A stretch of 39,850 bases of DNA from a candidate division WS6 bacterium OLB21 (GCA_001567305.1 JYPD01000026.1:1-39850), one strand, 5' to 3'. Shown: positions 8,969 to 18,028, counted from the first letter of the stretch. The notes: generated by a model not told the origin, from the letters alone. A program made the numbers and translations.

Positions 8969-9580
8969 ATGAAAGTATTAACAATTGCCTCGTTAATTTC
9001 GTTCTTCACTATTGGGTTAAGCATATCGCTTATAGCACTCTTCTCGCCTGTAAATAATATTGTTGTAGGTGCAAACACAATCTTTGATCCTATTGAAAGA
9101 CCTGATTCCGGTAATGTCGAAGCAATAACTGTGGCACCGATTATCCGAAGTGAGGTTGTTATTGAAGATTTTTCTATCCAAATACCAAAGATATCGCTCA
9201 ACAAGCGGATTGTCGCCAATGTTGATCCAATTAATACTGCAGAATACCTTGCGGTGATTGAAAAAGACATTGCTCATGGTAAGTACACACTGCTTCCCTT
9301 TCAAGCGAAAAACGACGGGAATGTTTACCTATTTGCCCATCGCGAAGGCAGCAGCGGATTCTTTAATAGACTTGGAGAACTGCAAAAAGGAGATGAGATA
9401 CTAATTACCTTTAACAACGAGCTCTATGTTTATAGTGTCGAAAAGTTGTTTGTAGTTAACCCTGAAGATACTTTTGTATACACAGCAGATTCGGCCTACC
9501 CTGCCTTGACTCTTCAGACTTGCGAAAACGGGAATACACAAAGGTTGATCATTAAGTCAAAATTAATTAGTGTTATTTAG
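8969..9580 (+). CDS. Sortase family transpeptidase
   Basis: Membrane-bound cysteine transpeptidase that attaches proteins to the cell surface or builds pilus-like polymers. The 203-residue product has an N-terminal membrane segment (~5-30) and then the sortase barrel. All three catalytic residues are visible: H124 in LFAHREGSSGFF, C185 in LTLQTCENGNTQ and R192 in QRLIIKSKL. ATG at 8969 is chosen because the -10 box lies at 8941-8946. The TLQTC signature fits sortases broadly of class D/E/F type; the class cannot be fixed by eye. The upstream surface-type protein may be functionally linked, but no sorting signal was seen on it. Confidence 0.9.
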   Translation: MKVLTIASLISFFTIGLSISLIALFSPVNNIVVGANTIFDPIERPDSGNVEAITVAPIIRSEVVIEDFSIQIPKISLNKRIVANVDPINTAEYLAVIEKDIAHGKYTLLPFQAKNDGNVYLFAHREGSSGFFNRLGELQKGDEILITFNNELYVYSVEKLFVVNPEDTFVYTADSAYPALTLQTCENGNTQRLIIKSKLISVI

Positions 9581-9582
9581 TT

Positions 9583-10350
9583 TCAGGCGGTTCTGGAATC
9601 CGTTGATGTGGGCTTTCTTTCAAACCATCTTCCTTCTCTAAGTTCGAATAGGTTATAGAATGTTTTTCCTGAGAAGTGATTTGTATGTCTGGTTAGAATG
9701 TTTCCTCCTTCTTCAAAGTTTGCCGAAGGAGCAATTGCTAGATTCACATTCTCGTCTAGATCAAACCTAGATAGGTTTAATTGTTTCAGCATATCTGCAA
9801 TCTGTGAAGGATGAAATAGTTGTTCTTGGTCAGTGATTTGAAAACCGGCTAGAATATTTCCTCCGTAAGGAATTATTGTCAGTTCGTAACCATCGCGCAT
9901 CATACCTATTCTGTAATTAATTCTAAAAGGACTAGGTTCTTCAACTATTGATGCAGGTATAGGCTCTCCCAGTTGGCAATAGCTGATACCATTGTCGTTG
10001 GGAATTCTCCCAATTCGAATAGCTTGGTTTCCTCTGCTGGTTTGCCATTCGCTTGAGAATATCCCTGCAAGAATAGTGTTTGTAAAAGCCTGAGAACCTA
10101 ATGTGGCATATGTATGAACAATTACTCTGGGATTTATACTGTGTCTACTTGTTGAAATTTCTATTCGCTTTTTGTGAACATAGCCTTGTAGAAAAGGGTT
10201 ATTTAGGCCTACACTACAACCAAAACCGTGAACAATTATTTCTGAACCAGGGGCAATGTCCTTTTGCATCTCAAAGATTACCCGACGAGGGTCGATATCT
10301 TCTGCGTTGGCAAGCGTTAATATTTTTGGTGATTGAAATTCTGGACCCAT
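9583..10350 (-). CDS. Hypothetical protein, no recognised family
   Basis: A 255-residue soluble-looking protein with no transmembrane segment or signal peptide. Short glycine-rich phrases recur: YGGNILAGFQI around residue 160 and EEGGNILTRHTNH around 220, with a related TNTILAGIFSSEW near 90. Possible metal ligands (HGFGCSVGLN, RHTNHFSG) are scattered. The frame is well supported: it fills the gap between two genes, its stop lies 2 bases from the sortase stop, and a perfect TATAAT ends 5 bases before its ATG. Function unknown. Confidence 0.7.
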   Translation of the reverse strand: MGPEFQSPKILTLANAEDIDPRRVIFEMQKDIAPGSEIIVHGFGCSVGLNNPFLQGYVHKKRIEISTSRHSINPRVIVHTYATLGSQAFTNTILAGIFSSEWQTSRGNQAIRIGRIPNDNGISYCQLGEPIPASIVEEPSPFRINYRIGMMRDGYELTIIPYGGNILAGFQITDQEQLFHPSQIADMLKQLNLSRFDLDENVNLAIAPSANFEEGGNILTRHTNHFSGKTFYNLFELREGRWFERKPTSTDSRTA

Positions 10351-10355
10351 GGCGA

Positions 10356-10361
10356 ATTATA
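10356..10361 (-). promoter_or_regulatory. -10 box for a leaderless hypothetical gene
   Basis: On the minus strand a perfect TATAAT is followed by only five bases (TCGCC) and then the ATG at 10350. The expected transcription start coincides with the start codon, so the message is probably leaderless. Confidence 0.55.
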
Positions 10362-10385
10362 CAGAATAACTTTCATTATTCGTAA

Positions 10386-10952
10386 TCAATCGAAGATTTC
10401 TGCCTCGATGGTCTTGATTGCGGAAATTATATTTGCGATATGCTCTTTAAGTTCGATCCCAATTTCTTCCGCTCCTTGATATATATCTTCTCTGCTGACT
10501 TGGGCTGCAAACGATTTATCTTTAAGCTTCTTTATGACTGATTTTGGATTTAAGTCGGTTAGCCTGCCTGGGCGTACTAGTGCTACTGCAACTATGAATC
10601 CCGACAATTCATCGCAAGCAAAAAGGGTTTTATCTAGCAAGGTCTTTCTTTCTCGAAATCTGTTGCCGTACTTCTCTGAATTGTTACCATGAGAGGCAAT
10701 TGCCTGTATTATGTCTTCTTCGGCGTTCATCGAAATTAAGATTTCAACAATCTTTGCGGGATGCTCGTCTGGATAAGCTTCCCAATCTGCATCGTGAAGA
10801 AGTCCTGCAATCGCCCATTTTTCTTCGTCTGTATTAAAGAGTTTTGCGTAAAAGCGCATAGTAGCCTCGACGCAATACATGTGTTTAGTAAGGTTTCTAT
10901 TCTTTACCAGGTCGTCTAGGATTTTAATTGCTTCGCTGCGAGATATTTCCAT
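10386..10952 (-). CDS. HD-domain metal-dependent phosphohydrolase
   Basis: A 188-residue soluble protein of the HD superfamily, whose members hydrolyse phosphoesters of nucleotides and related compounds. The ligands are all visible: H24 (LTKHMYCVEA), H53-D54 (IAGLLHDADWEAYP), H64 (PDEHPAKI), H88 (IASHGNN) and D114 (FACDELSGF). This is the layout of the small HDIG-type hydrolases common in bacteria. The substrate cannot be told from sequence. It ends with UGA, which supports the standard code here. A TGTTATATT extended -10 lies 9 bases before the ATG, so any leader is at most a few bases. Confidence 0.88.
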   Translation of the reverse strand: MEISRSEAIKILDDLVKNRNLTKHMYCVEATMRFYAKLFNTDEEKWAIAGLLHDADWEAYPDEHPAKIVEILISMNAEEDIIQAIASHGNNSEKYGNRFRERKTLLDKTLFACDELSGFIVAVALVRPGRLTDLNPKSVIKKLKDKSFAAQVSREDIYQGAEEIGIELKEHIANIISAIKTIEAEIFD

Positions 10953-10961
10953 TATGTAACC

Positions 10962-10970
10962 AATATAACA
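10962..10970 (-). promoter_or_regulatory. Extended -10 promoter of the HD-domain gene
   Basis: On the minus strand TGT precedes TATATT (plus-strand 10962-10967). The last base of the box is 9 bases from the ATG, giving a leader of about 2-3 bases. Confidence 0.45.
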
Positions 10971-11018
10971 AAACTGCGTATAAAGACAATATATTGTTAT
11001 GAAATTAATATATAACTG

Positions 11019-11027
11019 TGATATAAT
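11019..11027 (+). promoter_or_regulatory. Extended -10 promoter, leaderless gene
   Basis: TGA precedes a perfect TATAAT (11022-11027), followed by six bases and the ATG at 11034. The predicted transcription start falls on the start codon. Confidence 0.6.
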
Positions 11028-11033
11028 AGGAAA

Positions 11034-12197
11034 ATGGAAAGAGAATTAGGTCGAGATAACAATTCTATACCCTTTGTAAAAGAAACGAAGTCTTTACATA
11101 CAGTTTCCTTTCTTAATCAAAACGATAGAAGAGAATTCGAGCAAAGATTAAAAGATTTTCAAACACATTACATACCATATCCAGAAGGTATCTTTGTACC
11201 AACAGGTATTAATCCTGAACTGACAAGAGATCTGGAAACCAGCATTAATCCTCATCCGTCATATCATTTCCAACTTCAACCGTCTTCAGATTCTAAGGAC
11301 AGACTTTATGAGTCGAATGTTCTTACCAACACTCTCGATAGCGTTGAAAGAGAACTCGGTATTGAAGAGTCCGTTGATACCTTACTATCTGCTGATATTG
11401 TAGTTAAGGCTTCTGAAGCTATTATTGATACATTTGCAAATCAAATTCGGAATAAAAATCTTCAGCCAATCTATTCTGAAAGAGGCCTAACGCAAAATTT
11501 ATTGGGACTGTTTGAGCAAATAAGAGGGTCTATTCCTGAAGAGATAGTTATTCGTACTATGGAGGAGATTGAAGGTTTGTTAGCTCCGGCCAGAGGTTTG
11601 AGAAGTACCCTGTTATCGCTGGTAAGTAGAATTAGTGGACATAAACAAGATGCTCCTTCTTTGGTTACAAGGTTGCGTAACAGATCAGATGATGTGCACC
11701 ATGAAATTAGAAGCATGATAAAAGCCTGCATAGCGGAAGGAGTAAGGCACTCAGCACTAAAAAAGCATCCACTTGAAACGATGCACCTACTAGGAACAAT
11801 GTTATCCTACGCTCAGGATACTGCGACATTTCAAGAAGATAGATTAAAGGATGTATTTTCGGTCAAGAGAGTATCTCAAACAATATCTGGGTATTCTCCA
11901 GAAGGAGTCTTTGTTAGATTAACATACTCTAAATCGGGCTCGCTATATGCCAACGATTTAATGATGAAAAGATACGATGTAGATTATGATTCCAATCTGT
12001 ATTCACCTGTATATTGGCTAACAAACGAATATGGTTTAATAGGTAGAGAGCTGGGCGAACAGATGGATGAAATGCTTCCCCGTATACAGATTACTATTGG
12101 TGGGAATAGTTTCCATGACGATCGCACTATTAAGAGAGTTAGAAGCCGGATATTAGACGATATTTATAACCTTGAAAACCGCTTCAGCTGGAACTAA
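11034..12197 (+). CDS. Hypothetical protein, no recognised family
   Basis: A 387-residue soluble protein without membrane segments. The N-terminal ~90 residues are polar and rich in Asn, Pro and Ser. A long helical middle (~95-280) carries many charged residues (VIRTMEEIEGLLAPARGLRS; RLRNRSDDVHHEIRSMIKAC). The last ~100 residues look like a mixed alpha/beta module (GYSPEGVFVRLTYSKSGSLY; ITIGGNSFHDDRTIKRVRSR). The phrase ELG recurs (RELG, VERELGIEE, GRELGEQM). The strong promoter and continuous frame make it a real gene. No function can be proposed. Confidence 0.7.
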   Translation: MERELGRDNNSIPFVKETKSLHTVSFLNQNDRREFEQRLKDFQTHYIPYPEGIFVPTGINPELTRDLETSINPHPSYHFQLQPSSDSKDRLYESNVLTNTLDSVERELGIEESVDTLLSADIVVKASEAIIDTFANQIRNKNLQPIYSERGLTQNLLGLFEQIRGSIPEEIVIRTMEEIEGLLAPARGLRSTLLSLVSRISGHKQDAPSLVTRLRNRSDDVHHEIRSMIKACIAEGVRHSALKKHPLETMHLLGTMLSYAQDTATFQEDRLKDVFSVKRVSQTISGYSPEGVFVRLTYSKSGSLYANDLMMKRYDVDYDSNLYSPVYWLTNEYGLIGRELGEQMDEMLPRIQITIGGNSFHDDRTIKRVRSRILDDIYNLENRFSWN

Positions 12198-12285
12198 CTC
12201 GCCTGTCTTCAACCAATAAACACATCTCCTGCTCTATCACATAGCTTCAAGTTTCTATTTTCTCTAGATTTATAAGGTATTTTTG

Positions 12286-12311
12286 CAAAAAGTCATTGTC
12301 GGGGCTTTTTA
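12286..12311 (+). terminator. Possible weak terminator hairpin
   Basis: An A/T-rich inverted repeat (AAAAAGTC with GGCTTTTT, one wobble pair) lies between the hypothetical gene and the TrmB-like gene and ends in a T run. It overlaps the -35 box of the next promoter, so it may be coincidence. Apart from this and the promoter, the 148-base gap shows nothing else. Confidence 0.25.
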
Positions 12312-12324
12312 TTGTGTATACAAT
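12296..12324 (+). promoter_or_regulatory. Promoter of the TrmB-like regulator
   Basis: TTGTCG (12296-12301) and TACAAT (12319-12324) are 17 bp apart. The predicted start near 12331 gives a 16-base leader before ATG 12347. The TTG at 12296 that opens the longest frame is therefore better read as the -35 hexamer than as a start codon. Confidence 0.5.
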
Positions 12325-12346
12325 TACTATAAACACTAATCATAAG

Positions 12347-13056
12347 ATGTTTATTAAGGAGCTGGTTGATCTCGGTTTAAATAAGGGCGAGGCCGAAGTC
12401 TATTCTTCGTTGTTACAATTCGGAGAAGCCTCAGCAAGCGAGATAGCTAAAAGAACAAATATTGGTCGCACAAATGTTTATGAATATGCAAATAGTCTAA
12501 TTAAACGCGGCCTGATTTCTCAGTTTGAGCAAAAAACAGAATATTCTTTCGTGCAGATGATCCTCGTTTACTTAAGGATCTGCTAGACCAGCGCAGACGA
12601 GAACTTCGAGAGCTTGAAACCGTGCTCACAGAGGCGATGCCTCGCATGGAAACAATGTTCAATCGTAATGCCAACAAGCCTCAAACAATGTTTTATCATG
12701 GAGAAACAGGCTACAAAGAGATTATGAACTATATCTTTTTTGATTCTCCTGCAAGCGAAGTTTATATTCTTGTTCCTGATCTTGACGACTTCGAGGCTCC
12801 TGAGCCAAAACTGCGAAATGCCTTATTGAGAAGGCAGGTTAAAACCATCTTGGTTGCCAACAAAGGTGAATCAATACTAGAATTTAACAAAAGAGATGAA
12901 CGAGAGCTTAGAAAGACAAGCATAGTCAACAAATCTAAACTTGCAATAAAAACCGATACAATCGTTTATGAAGATAATCTTCTCTTCGGAACAATATCGA
13001 AGAGTAATTTTGCGGTTAATGTAATTAAAAGCGCAGAACTTGCAAGGCTATTTTAA
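12347..13056 (+). CDS. TrmB-family transcriptional regulator (frame broken once)
   Basis: About 236 residues when one missing base near 12547-12550 is restored. The N-terminal winged helix-turn-helix is typical of TrmB: LVDLGLNKGEAEVYSSLLQF, then ASASEIAKRTNIGRTNVYEY. A short coiled coil follows across the break (LLDQRRRELRELETVLTEAM, visible only in the second frame), and then a C-terminal phospholipase-D-like effector fold (TMFYHGETGYKEIMNYIF, SEVYILVPDLDDF). The upstream frame stops at 12586 after an out-of-frame tail (VQMILVYLRIC), and the downstream frame resumes seamlessly, so the intact protein is most likely real. TrmB proteins regulate sugar or other metabolic genes; the target here is unknown. 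Confidence 0.8.
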
Positions 13057-13072
13057 AACCGCTGTTTCCTCG

Positions 13073-13101
13073 TTGACTGTGTAACCATCTCGATCTAATA
13101 A
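13073..13101 (+). promoter_or_regulatory. Promoter of the ECF sigma gene
   Basis: TTGACT (13073-13078), 17 bp spacer, TAATAA (13096-13101). The predicted start is within about 3 bases of ATG 13111, so the message is leaderless or nearly so. Confidence 0.45.
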
Positions 13102-13110
13102 TAAGTAGAC

Positions 13111-13635
13111 ATGATCGATCTTATCTCCTCTGCAAAATCAGGCGACAAGCAAGCGCTAGCCGAGCTTTATCGTGCCAACATTGTGTGGTTATATTCCTAT
13201 ATTAGGTTTCGGGTTGACAGTAATAGCGCTGCCGAAGATATTTGTTCAGAGGTTTTTGTTAAAGCCTTCACGAATATAGCAAAATTTAGGGCTGAGAGTT
13301 CCTTTAAAACATGGTTGTTTGCAATAACGCGTAATGAGTTAGCAAAGTATTATAAAAACGAATCCAGATATGTGCACTTGCCTGAGGGACATGAGGATTA
13401 TCGTGTAGAGGAATCAGGAACCATTAAATCTGACTATAGATTACAAAGCATTATGACCAAACTCAATAATCGCTATAGAACAATTTTAGAACTAATTTAT
13501 TTATCTCGGTTCTCTCTACAGGAAGCGGCCGAAAGCATGGGAATAAAAACAAATACCGCAAAGGTACTTCATCATCGTGCTTTAAAGAGTGCTCAGAAAA
13601 TTGCTTTAGAATATCGAAATGATAATGAAAATTGA
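13111..13635 (+). CDS. RNA polymerase sigma factor, ECF (sigma-70) family
   Basis: A 174-residue alternative sigma factor with only regions 2 and 4. Region 2 contains LAELYRANIVWLYSYIRFRV ... AEDICSEVFVKAF ... FKTWLFAITRNELAKYYK. Region 4 contains LNNRYRTILELIYLSRFSLQEAAESMGI followed by the recognition helix NTAKVLHHRALKSAQ. It overlaps by 17 bases the next gene, a small two-helix membrane protein that would be its anti-sigma factor. The signal sensed is unknown. Confidence 0.93.
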   Translation: MIDLISSAKSGDKQALAELYRANIVWLYSYIRFRVDSNSAAEDICSEVFVKAFTNIAKFRAESSFKTWLFAITRNELAKYYKNESRYVHLPEGHEDYRVEESGTIKSDYRLQSIMTKLNNRYRTILELIYLSRFSLQEAAESMGIKTNTAKVLHHRALKSAQKIALEYRNDNEN

Positions 13636-14113
13636 AGAAGAATTAAAAAATTGGTCCAAGAACAATTCTCTCTCGAAGAGAAACGAGGATAGATTGCTGG
13701 AGAGGATTTTGACTAAAGCAGAAATCAACACGCTATCGCTGAATAAAAAGGGACCTTCATGGGTGGTCTTAATAAAACTATTTTTATATCGTCCCCTACT
13801 TGCTTCAGTTTTTTCGGCTATCTTATTTGTTGCTATGATTCTATTTTCAGCACAAATTATTAATGAATTTGACTCTGCTCAACAGAACTCAATCGCGAGT
13901 TCTAACGAAATTGGTCTACTTCAAGAGTCTGATAGCGCAACATACTTTGATGCCGCCAGGTCAGCAGTTGATACAGTCGATTCGGCTGATGCTCAAAGTA
14001 TAGGAATAACTATCTGGATAGACACGCTTGAATTAGTCCAGATACCGTTATTGATTCTGATTGTCATTGCTCTGCCCCTTATAGTCTTTGTTGTAAAGAA
14101 GCTATCTAAGTAG
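13619..14113 (+). CDS. Probable anti-sigma factor, membrane protein
   Basis: A 164-residue protein with a cytoplasmic N-terminal ~50 residues (MKIEEELKNWSKNNSLSKRN from the second possible ATG at 13625), one transmembrane helix at ~60-83 (LLASVFSAILFVAMILFSAQ), an outside loop rich in Ser, Asp and Ala, and a second helix at ~137-158 (LVQIPLLILIVIALPLIVFV). No zinc-binding ZAS motif (HxxxCxxC) is seen. The assignment rests on overlap with the ECF sigma gene and on topology, not on sequence similarity. Confidence 0.6.
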   Translation: MIMKIEEELKNWSKNNSLSKRNEDRLLERILTKAEINTLSLNKKGPSWVVLIKLFLYRPLLASVFSAILFVAMILFSAQIINEFDSAQQNSIASSNEIGLLQESDSATYFDAARSAVDTVDSADAQSIGITIWIDTLELVQIPLLILIVIALPLIVFVVKKLSK

Positions 14114-14121
14114 AAATATTT

Positions 14122-14130
14122 TGTTACAAT
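14122..14130 (+). promoter_or_regulatory. Extended -10 promoter of the M3 peptidase gene
   Basis: TGT precedes TACAAT (14125-14130), identical to the element at 7188-7196 on the other strand. The predicted leader is about 21 bases without a Shine-Dalgarno sequence. Confidence 0.45.
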
Positions 14131-14157
14131 CGAGACTATTACTTAGTTTTTTCCAAT

Positions 14158-15954
14158 ATGAAAGATAGTCTATTATGGGATTTAAGCGACATTGCTACTA
14201 ATGAAACCTTTCCTCAATTAATTGCGGATACAAAGAAGAGAATAGATAAGATCGTCACCTGGCGAAAGCATCTTTCTCCACAAATGGAGAAGAAGCAGTT
14301 TGTAAAAATGTTAAATGAAATTGAGTATCTTAAATCCGTAATTGCTTGCATATATGATTACCCTGCTCTTAAAGAACTTACTGACAGAACAGATATCAAA
14401 GCTAGGGAAATGAAAGCAACGGCATTAGATATTGTTATTGCAGCAGAAGAGTCTGTTCGTTTTATTGATCACTGGCTTCAGGGTAAAGATGTGGTTGGTC
14501 CTGAGAAATTAAACGATGAACAAGCGGAGGTCCTCTTCTCTATCGTTCCAGAACATAAGCATTTACTTTGGCGATCTAGGGAACTTGCTTTGCATACGCT
14601 TTCGGATGTTGAGGAAAGGATAATTCTTCAAAAGGATCTGCAACTATCTGAGCCACTGCTTGATCTAAGAAGGATTATTGAATCTGAGCAACAATACAAG
14701 ATAAAATTAGATGGGGAAAAGAAAACAAAAGTCATTCGAACTCAGGCGGAGCTTAGCAAGTTAACAACCGATGCCAACCCAAAGAATCGAGAGAGTGCCT
14801 ATCGAGTTTTGTTTAAGGAATACGAGAAAAATTTAGATAAGTATTTTATTATCTACCAGGCGATTGCAAAAGACTGGTCTTCTGTGGCGAACTTGCGTGG
14901 ATATAACGAACCGATCTCAATGCGCAACCGGGCAAATGATCTCCCTGACGAGCTAATCGACCTACTCTACTCTGTTTGTTCAGAAAATCTGGGCATTTTT
15001 CACAATTTCTTTGAATTAAAAGCAAATCTACTTAAAATACCTAAGCTACGAAGATTTGATCTATACGCACCTCTAAAGGATTCCGATAAAACTAAGTATT
15101 CATTTGCCGAGGCTTTAGATCTAGTTATTGATACATTCGAAGGATTTGACAAAGATTTTGCGGATAAAGCAAAAAGAGTTGTTGCAGAAGGTCATATCGA
15201 TTCACATCCGAGCCCGAAAAAAGCACCGGGAGCATTCTGTGCAACAATTCACCCCAAGATTACACCCTATGTGTTTCTTAACTTTACGGGTAAAACGAGA
15301 GATGTGTTTACTCTTGCCCACGAACTTGGTCATGCAGTCCATTCTCTCTACTCTTCTGTAAACCCCTACTCTGGACAGAATCCTACATTACCCTTGGCAG
15401 AAACGGCTTCGACTTTTGCCGAACTGCTATTGTTTGACAGAATGATGCAACTCGTGGATACAGAAACACAGCAGAAACTGCTTATGGAAAGGCTTGCTGA
15501 TTCGTACGCAACAATTATGCGTCAGATAAATTTCTCGATGTTCGAAAAGGAGGCATTTGCATTGTTTGCCAAGGGAACTAACCCAGAGGATGTGTCAAGT
15601 CGGTACTATCAGAATCTGTTAGCTCATTTTGGAGATTCGGTCGATGTTGATCAAATTTTTTCTTACGAATGGGCCTATATTCCACATTTCGTAAATTCTC
15701 CATTTTATGTATATGCCTATGCATTTGGTGAACTATTAGCCTTATCCTTATTCGCGATGTATAAAGATTCTGGAGAGGTTGCAGTAAACAAGTTAAAAAA
15801 GATACTCACTTTTGGACGAACCGCATATCCAATAGAAATGCTTCAAGAGCTTGATATCTCGTTGCAGGATAGGGATTTTTGGATGCATGGCTTCTCTGTG
15901 ATAAACAACTGGCAAAAAAATGTACAAAATATTTTTTCACATGAAAGAATATAA
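14158..15954 (+). CDS. pepF: Oligoendopeptidase F-like M3 metallopeptidase
   Basis: A 598-residue cytoplasmic zinc peptidase that degrades short peptides. The catalytic site is complete: H388, E389 and H392 in LAHELGHAVHSLYS, with the downstream glutamate in PLAETASTFAE. The N-terminal ~200 residues form the helical oligopeptidase F region (LWDLSDIATNETFPQ start). The length matches the family. It stands alone with its own promoter; ComM follows 46 bp downstream. The exact subfamily (PepF rather than another M3B member) is likely but not certain. Confidence 0.93.
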   Translation: MKDSLLWDLSDIATNETFPQLIADTKKRIDKIVTWRKHLSPQMEKKQFVKMLNEIEYLKSVIACIYDYPALKELTDRTDIKAREMKATALDIVIAAEESVRFIDHWLQGKDVVGPEKLNDEQAEVLFSIVPEHKHLLWRSRELALHTLSDVEERIILQKDLQLSEPLLDLRRIIESEQQYKIKLDGEKKTKVIRTQAELSKLTTDANPKNRESAYRVLFKEYEKNLDKYFIIYQAIAKDWSSVANLRGYNEPISMRNRANDLPDELIDLLYSVCSENLGIFHNFFELKANLLKIPKLRRFDLYAPLKDSDKTKYSFAEALDLVIDTFEGFDKDFADKAKRVVAEGHIDSHPSPKKAPGAFCATIHPKITPYVFLNFTGKTRDVFTLAHELGHAVHSLYSSVNPYSGQNPTLPLAETASTFAELLLFDRMMQLVDTETQQKLLMERLADSYATIMRQINFSMFEKEAFALFAKGTNPEDVSSRYYQNLLAHFGDSVDVDQIFSYEWAYIPHFVNSPFYVYAYAFGELLALSLFAMYKDSGEVAVNKLKKILTFGRTAYPIEMLQELDISLQDRDFWMHGFSVINNWQKNVQNIFSHERI

Positions 15955-16000
15955 TTAGTTAAGAAACCTGTGATACGCTTGTTGTATAGATCTTTACGAG

Positions 16001-17448
16001 ATGTATGCACAAGTAAAAACAGCAGCAATTTTTGGGCTAAATGCAGATATTATTGATGTAGAAGCTAGCATAGATCCCGGCCTGCCTAGGTTTGATATTG
16101 TCGGACTCCCGGGTAGGGCAGTGCTCGAAGCTAGAGAAAGGGTTCGTGTAGCTATTAAGTCTTCGGGTTATTCTTTCCCTTTAAGTAGAATTACTATTAA
16201 TCTTGCTCCTGCAGAGCTTGTTAAAAGTGGCGCTGGTTTTGATTTGCCAATTGCTGTTGCAGTTTTAGTTGCTTCAGGTCAGCTAAAACAGAAATCAAAT
16301 GCAATCTACTGGGGAGAATTGTCATTGTATGGAACACTTAAAAGACTACCCGGAGTTCTTGTGGTGGCAGATTCAATTAAGAAAAAGGGTTATTCTAAGC
16401 TAATTACCTCAACAATTAACGCAAAAGAATCGGGTATTATTGCGGGAATTAATGCCTATGGAATCAAAAACCTTTCGGAATGCAGTAATCCAAGGCGAAT
16501 GAGTGTTTCGACGGCAGATTTTCAATCTGCGGAAATATGCGAGAATAATTACGATTTTTCAGAAATTATCGGTCAAGATCAAGCAAAGAGGGCACTGCAA
16601 ATTGCTGCCACAGGCAGACATCACATTCTGTTGTCTGGTTCGCCTGGATCCGGAAAAAGTATGCTTGCAAGGTCTTTATCGTCAATTTTGCCGCCAATGA
16701 CGCTCGATCAAAAACTAGAGACAACAAAAATACACAGTGTTGCGGGTATTGTGTCCAAGCAAGAGTTGCTTATTATAAACAGGCCATTTCGTTCCCCACA
16801 TCACACAATTACTCGAACCTCGCTGTGTGGTGGTGGTTCGACTCTTAAGCCCGGAGAGATTACATTAGCCCACAACGGAATACTGTTTCTCGATGAATTC
16901 AACGAGTTTTCAACTCAAGCAATAGAATCCCTCAGGCAACCTCTTCAAGAAAAATGCGTTACCATTAATAGATCTCTGCACTCTGTGGTTTTTCCGGCAG
17001 ATTTTCAACTTTTGGCAGCAATGAATCCATGTAAATGTGGATATTTAGGAGATCCAAACAACGAATGCATTTGTTCTCCTGCAGGAGTATTGCGTTTATA
17101 ATAAAAATCAGCGGACCAATCATTGATAGAATCGACATGAACTTTGTTGTAAATAGGGTCAATCTATCAAAGGCAAGTAATTCCAATAAAATAGAAAAGT
17201 CAGAGAATATTAGGTATAAAGTTCAACAAGCGGTTGAATTTGCAAGGCAACGAAAGTCTAGTCCAATAACAAATAAGGCCAACACAAGAATCATCTATCT
17301 AGCAGATGGTCTTAACATGTCTGTTCGTTCCTACCACAAAGTGTTGTCTGTAGCGCGTTCTATTGCTGATCTTGAATTATGCGAAGCCGTTAAAACAGAG
17401 CATATCGATGAAGCTTTTTTATACAGGGTAGGGGATAAGGCTACTTAA
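16001..17448 (+). CDS. comM: ComM-like Mg-chelatase-family AAA+ ATPase (frame broken once)
   Basis: About 482 residues after restoring one base near 17091-17100. The N-terminal ChlI-type domain (VEASIDPGLPRFDIVGLPGR) is followed by the AAA+ core with Walker A SGSPGSGKSMLARS and Walker B ILFLDEFNEF. A cysteine cluster (NPCKCGYLGD ... CICSP) precedes the break. The second frame resumes exactly where the family expects, with KISGPIIDRIDM and the C-terminal Mg_chelatase_C domain (TNKANTRIIYLADGLNMSVR). In proteobacteria ComM is a helicase for branch migration during natural transformation; the role in other groups is less clear. The first frame stops at 17101 and the second covers up to 17448. 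The downstream gene converges and overlaps by 8 bases. Confidence 0.9.
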
Positions 17449-18014
17449 TTATGGGGTATTGATCGTTTTCTGCAAGATAGTTGTCTAGATCGGCAGACCT
17501 CCAGAGGTTAGAGGGGTTGCTGATATACGAAATAAACAGCTTTCCATTTAAATGATCAATCTCATGTTGTAGAAGGTGAGAAAAGAATCCTTCACCGGCG
17601 ATTGTTCTCCTATTACCCTGTTCATCGGCAAAACTGATTTCTACTTCGGCTGGTCTGGATACAGGACCGTATAGTCTATCTCTTCCTGTTCCAATGCTAA
17701 GACAGGCTTCCCAGATTTCACTAAATGAATCGCTTTGTCCTGAAATGGTCGGGTTAATTAGTACTTTCCAAAGCTGATCGTCTGCAATCTTTTTTTGAGC
17801 GACTATCTTCTAGATCTGTTCTCCTGACAACGCAGATGCTTAGATCTGAGCCAATTTGCGGAGCAGCCAGTCCAGCTGAAATCGACTTGTTGGCAATACA
17901 GGTGTCTAAAAGGTTAACGATTGTCTCGCGAACTACAGAGTCTTCAAAATCCGTGACAGTACGGGTCTTTTGAGTTAAAATCGGATGACCAATTTGTAGG
18001 ATATCTTTTACCAT
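17441..18014 (-). CDS. def: Peptide deformylase (frame broken once)
   Basis: Removes the formyl group from new N-terminal methionines. About 190 residues if one extra base near 17798-17812 is removed. Motif 1 (SAGLAAPQIG) lies in the first frame. Motif 2 (WEACLSIG; the family usually has EGCLS) and the metal-binding motif 3 (QHEIDHLNGKLF) lie in the second. The first frame ends out of phase at 17754, and the second (KKIADDQLWKVLINPTI) continues the family pattern. ATG at 18014 (MVKDILQIGHPIL) is preferred over longer starts: it puts the domain at its normal N-terminus and follows a -10 box by 5 bases. Confidence 0.9.
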
Positions 18015-18019
18015 AAGGT

Positions 18020-18028
18020 ATTTTAACA
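18020..18028 (-). promoter_or_regulatory. Extended -10 promoter of def, leaderless
   Basis: On the minus strand TGT precedes TAAAAT (plus-strand 18020-18025), followed by five bases and ATG 18014. The expected transcript starts at or within a base of the start codon. Confidence 0.5.
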
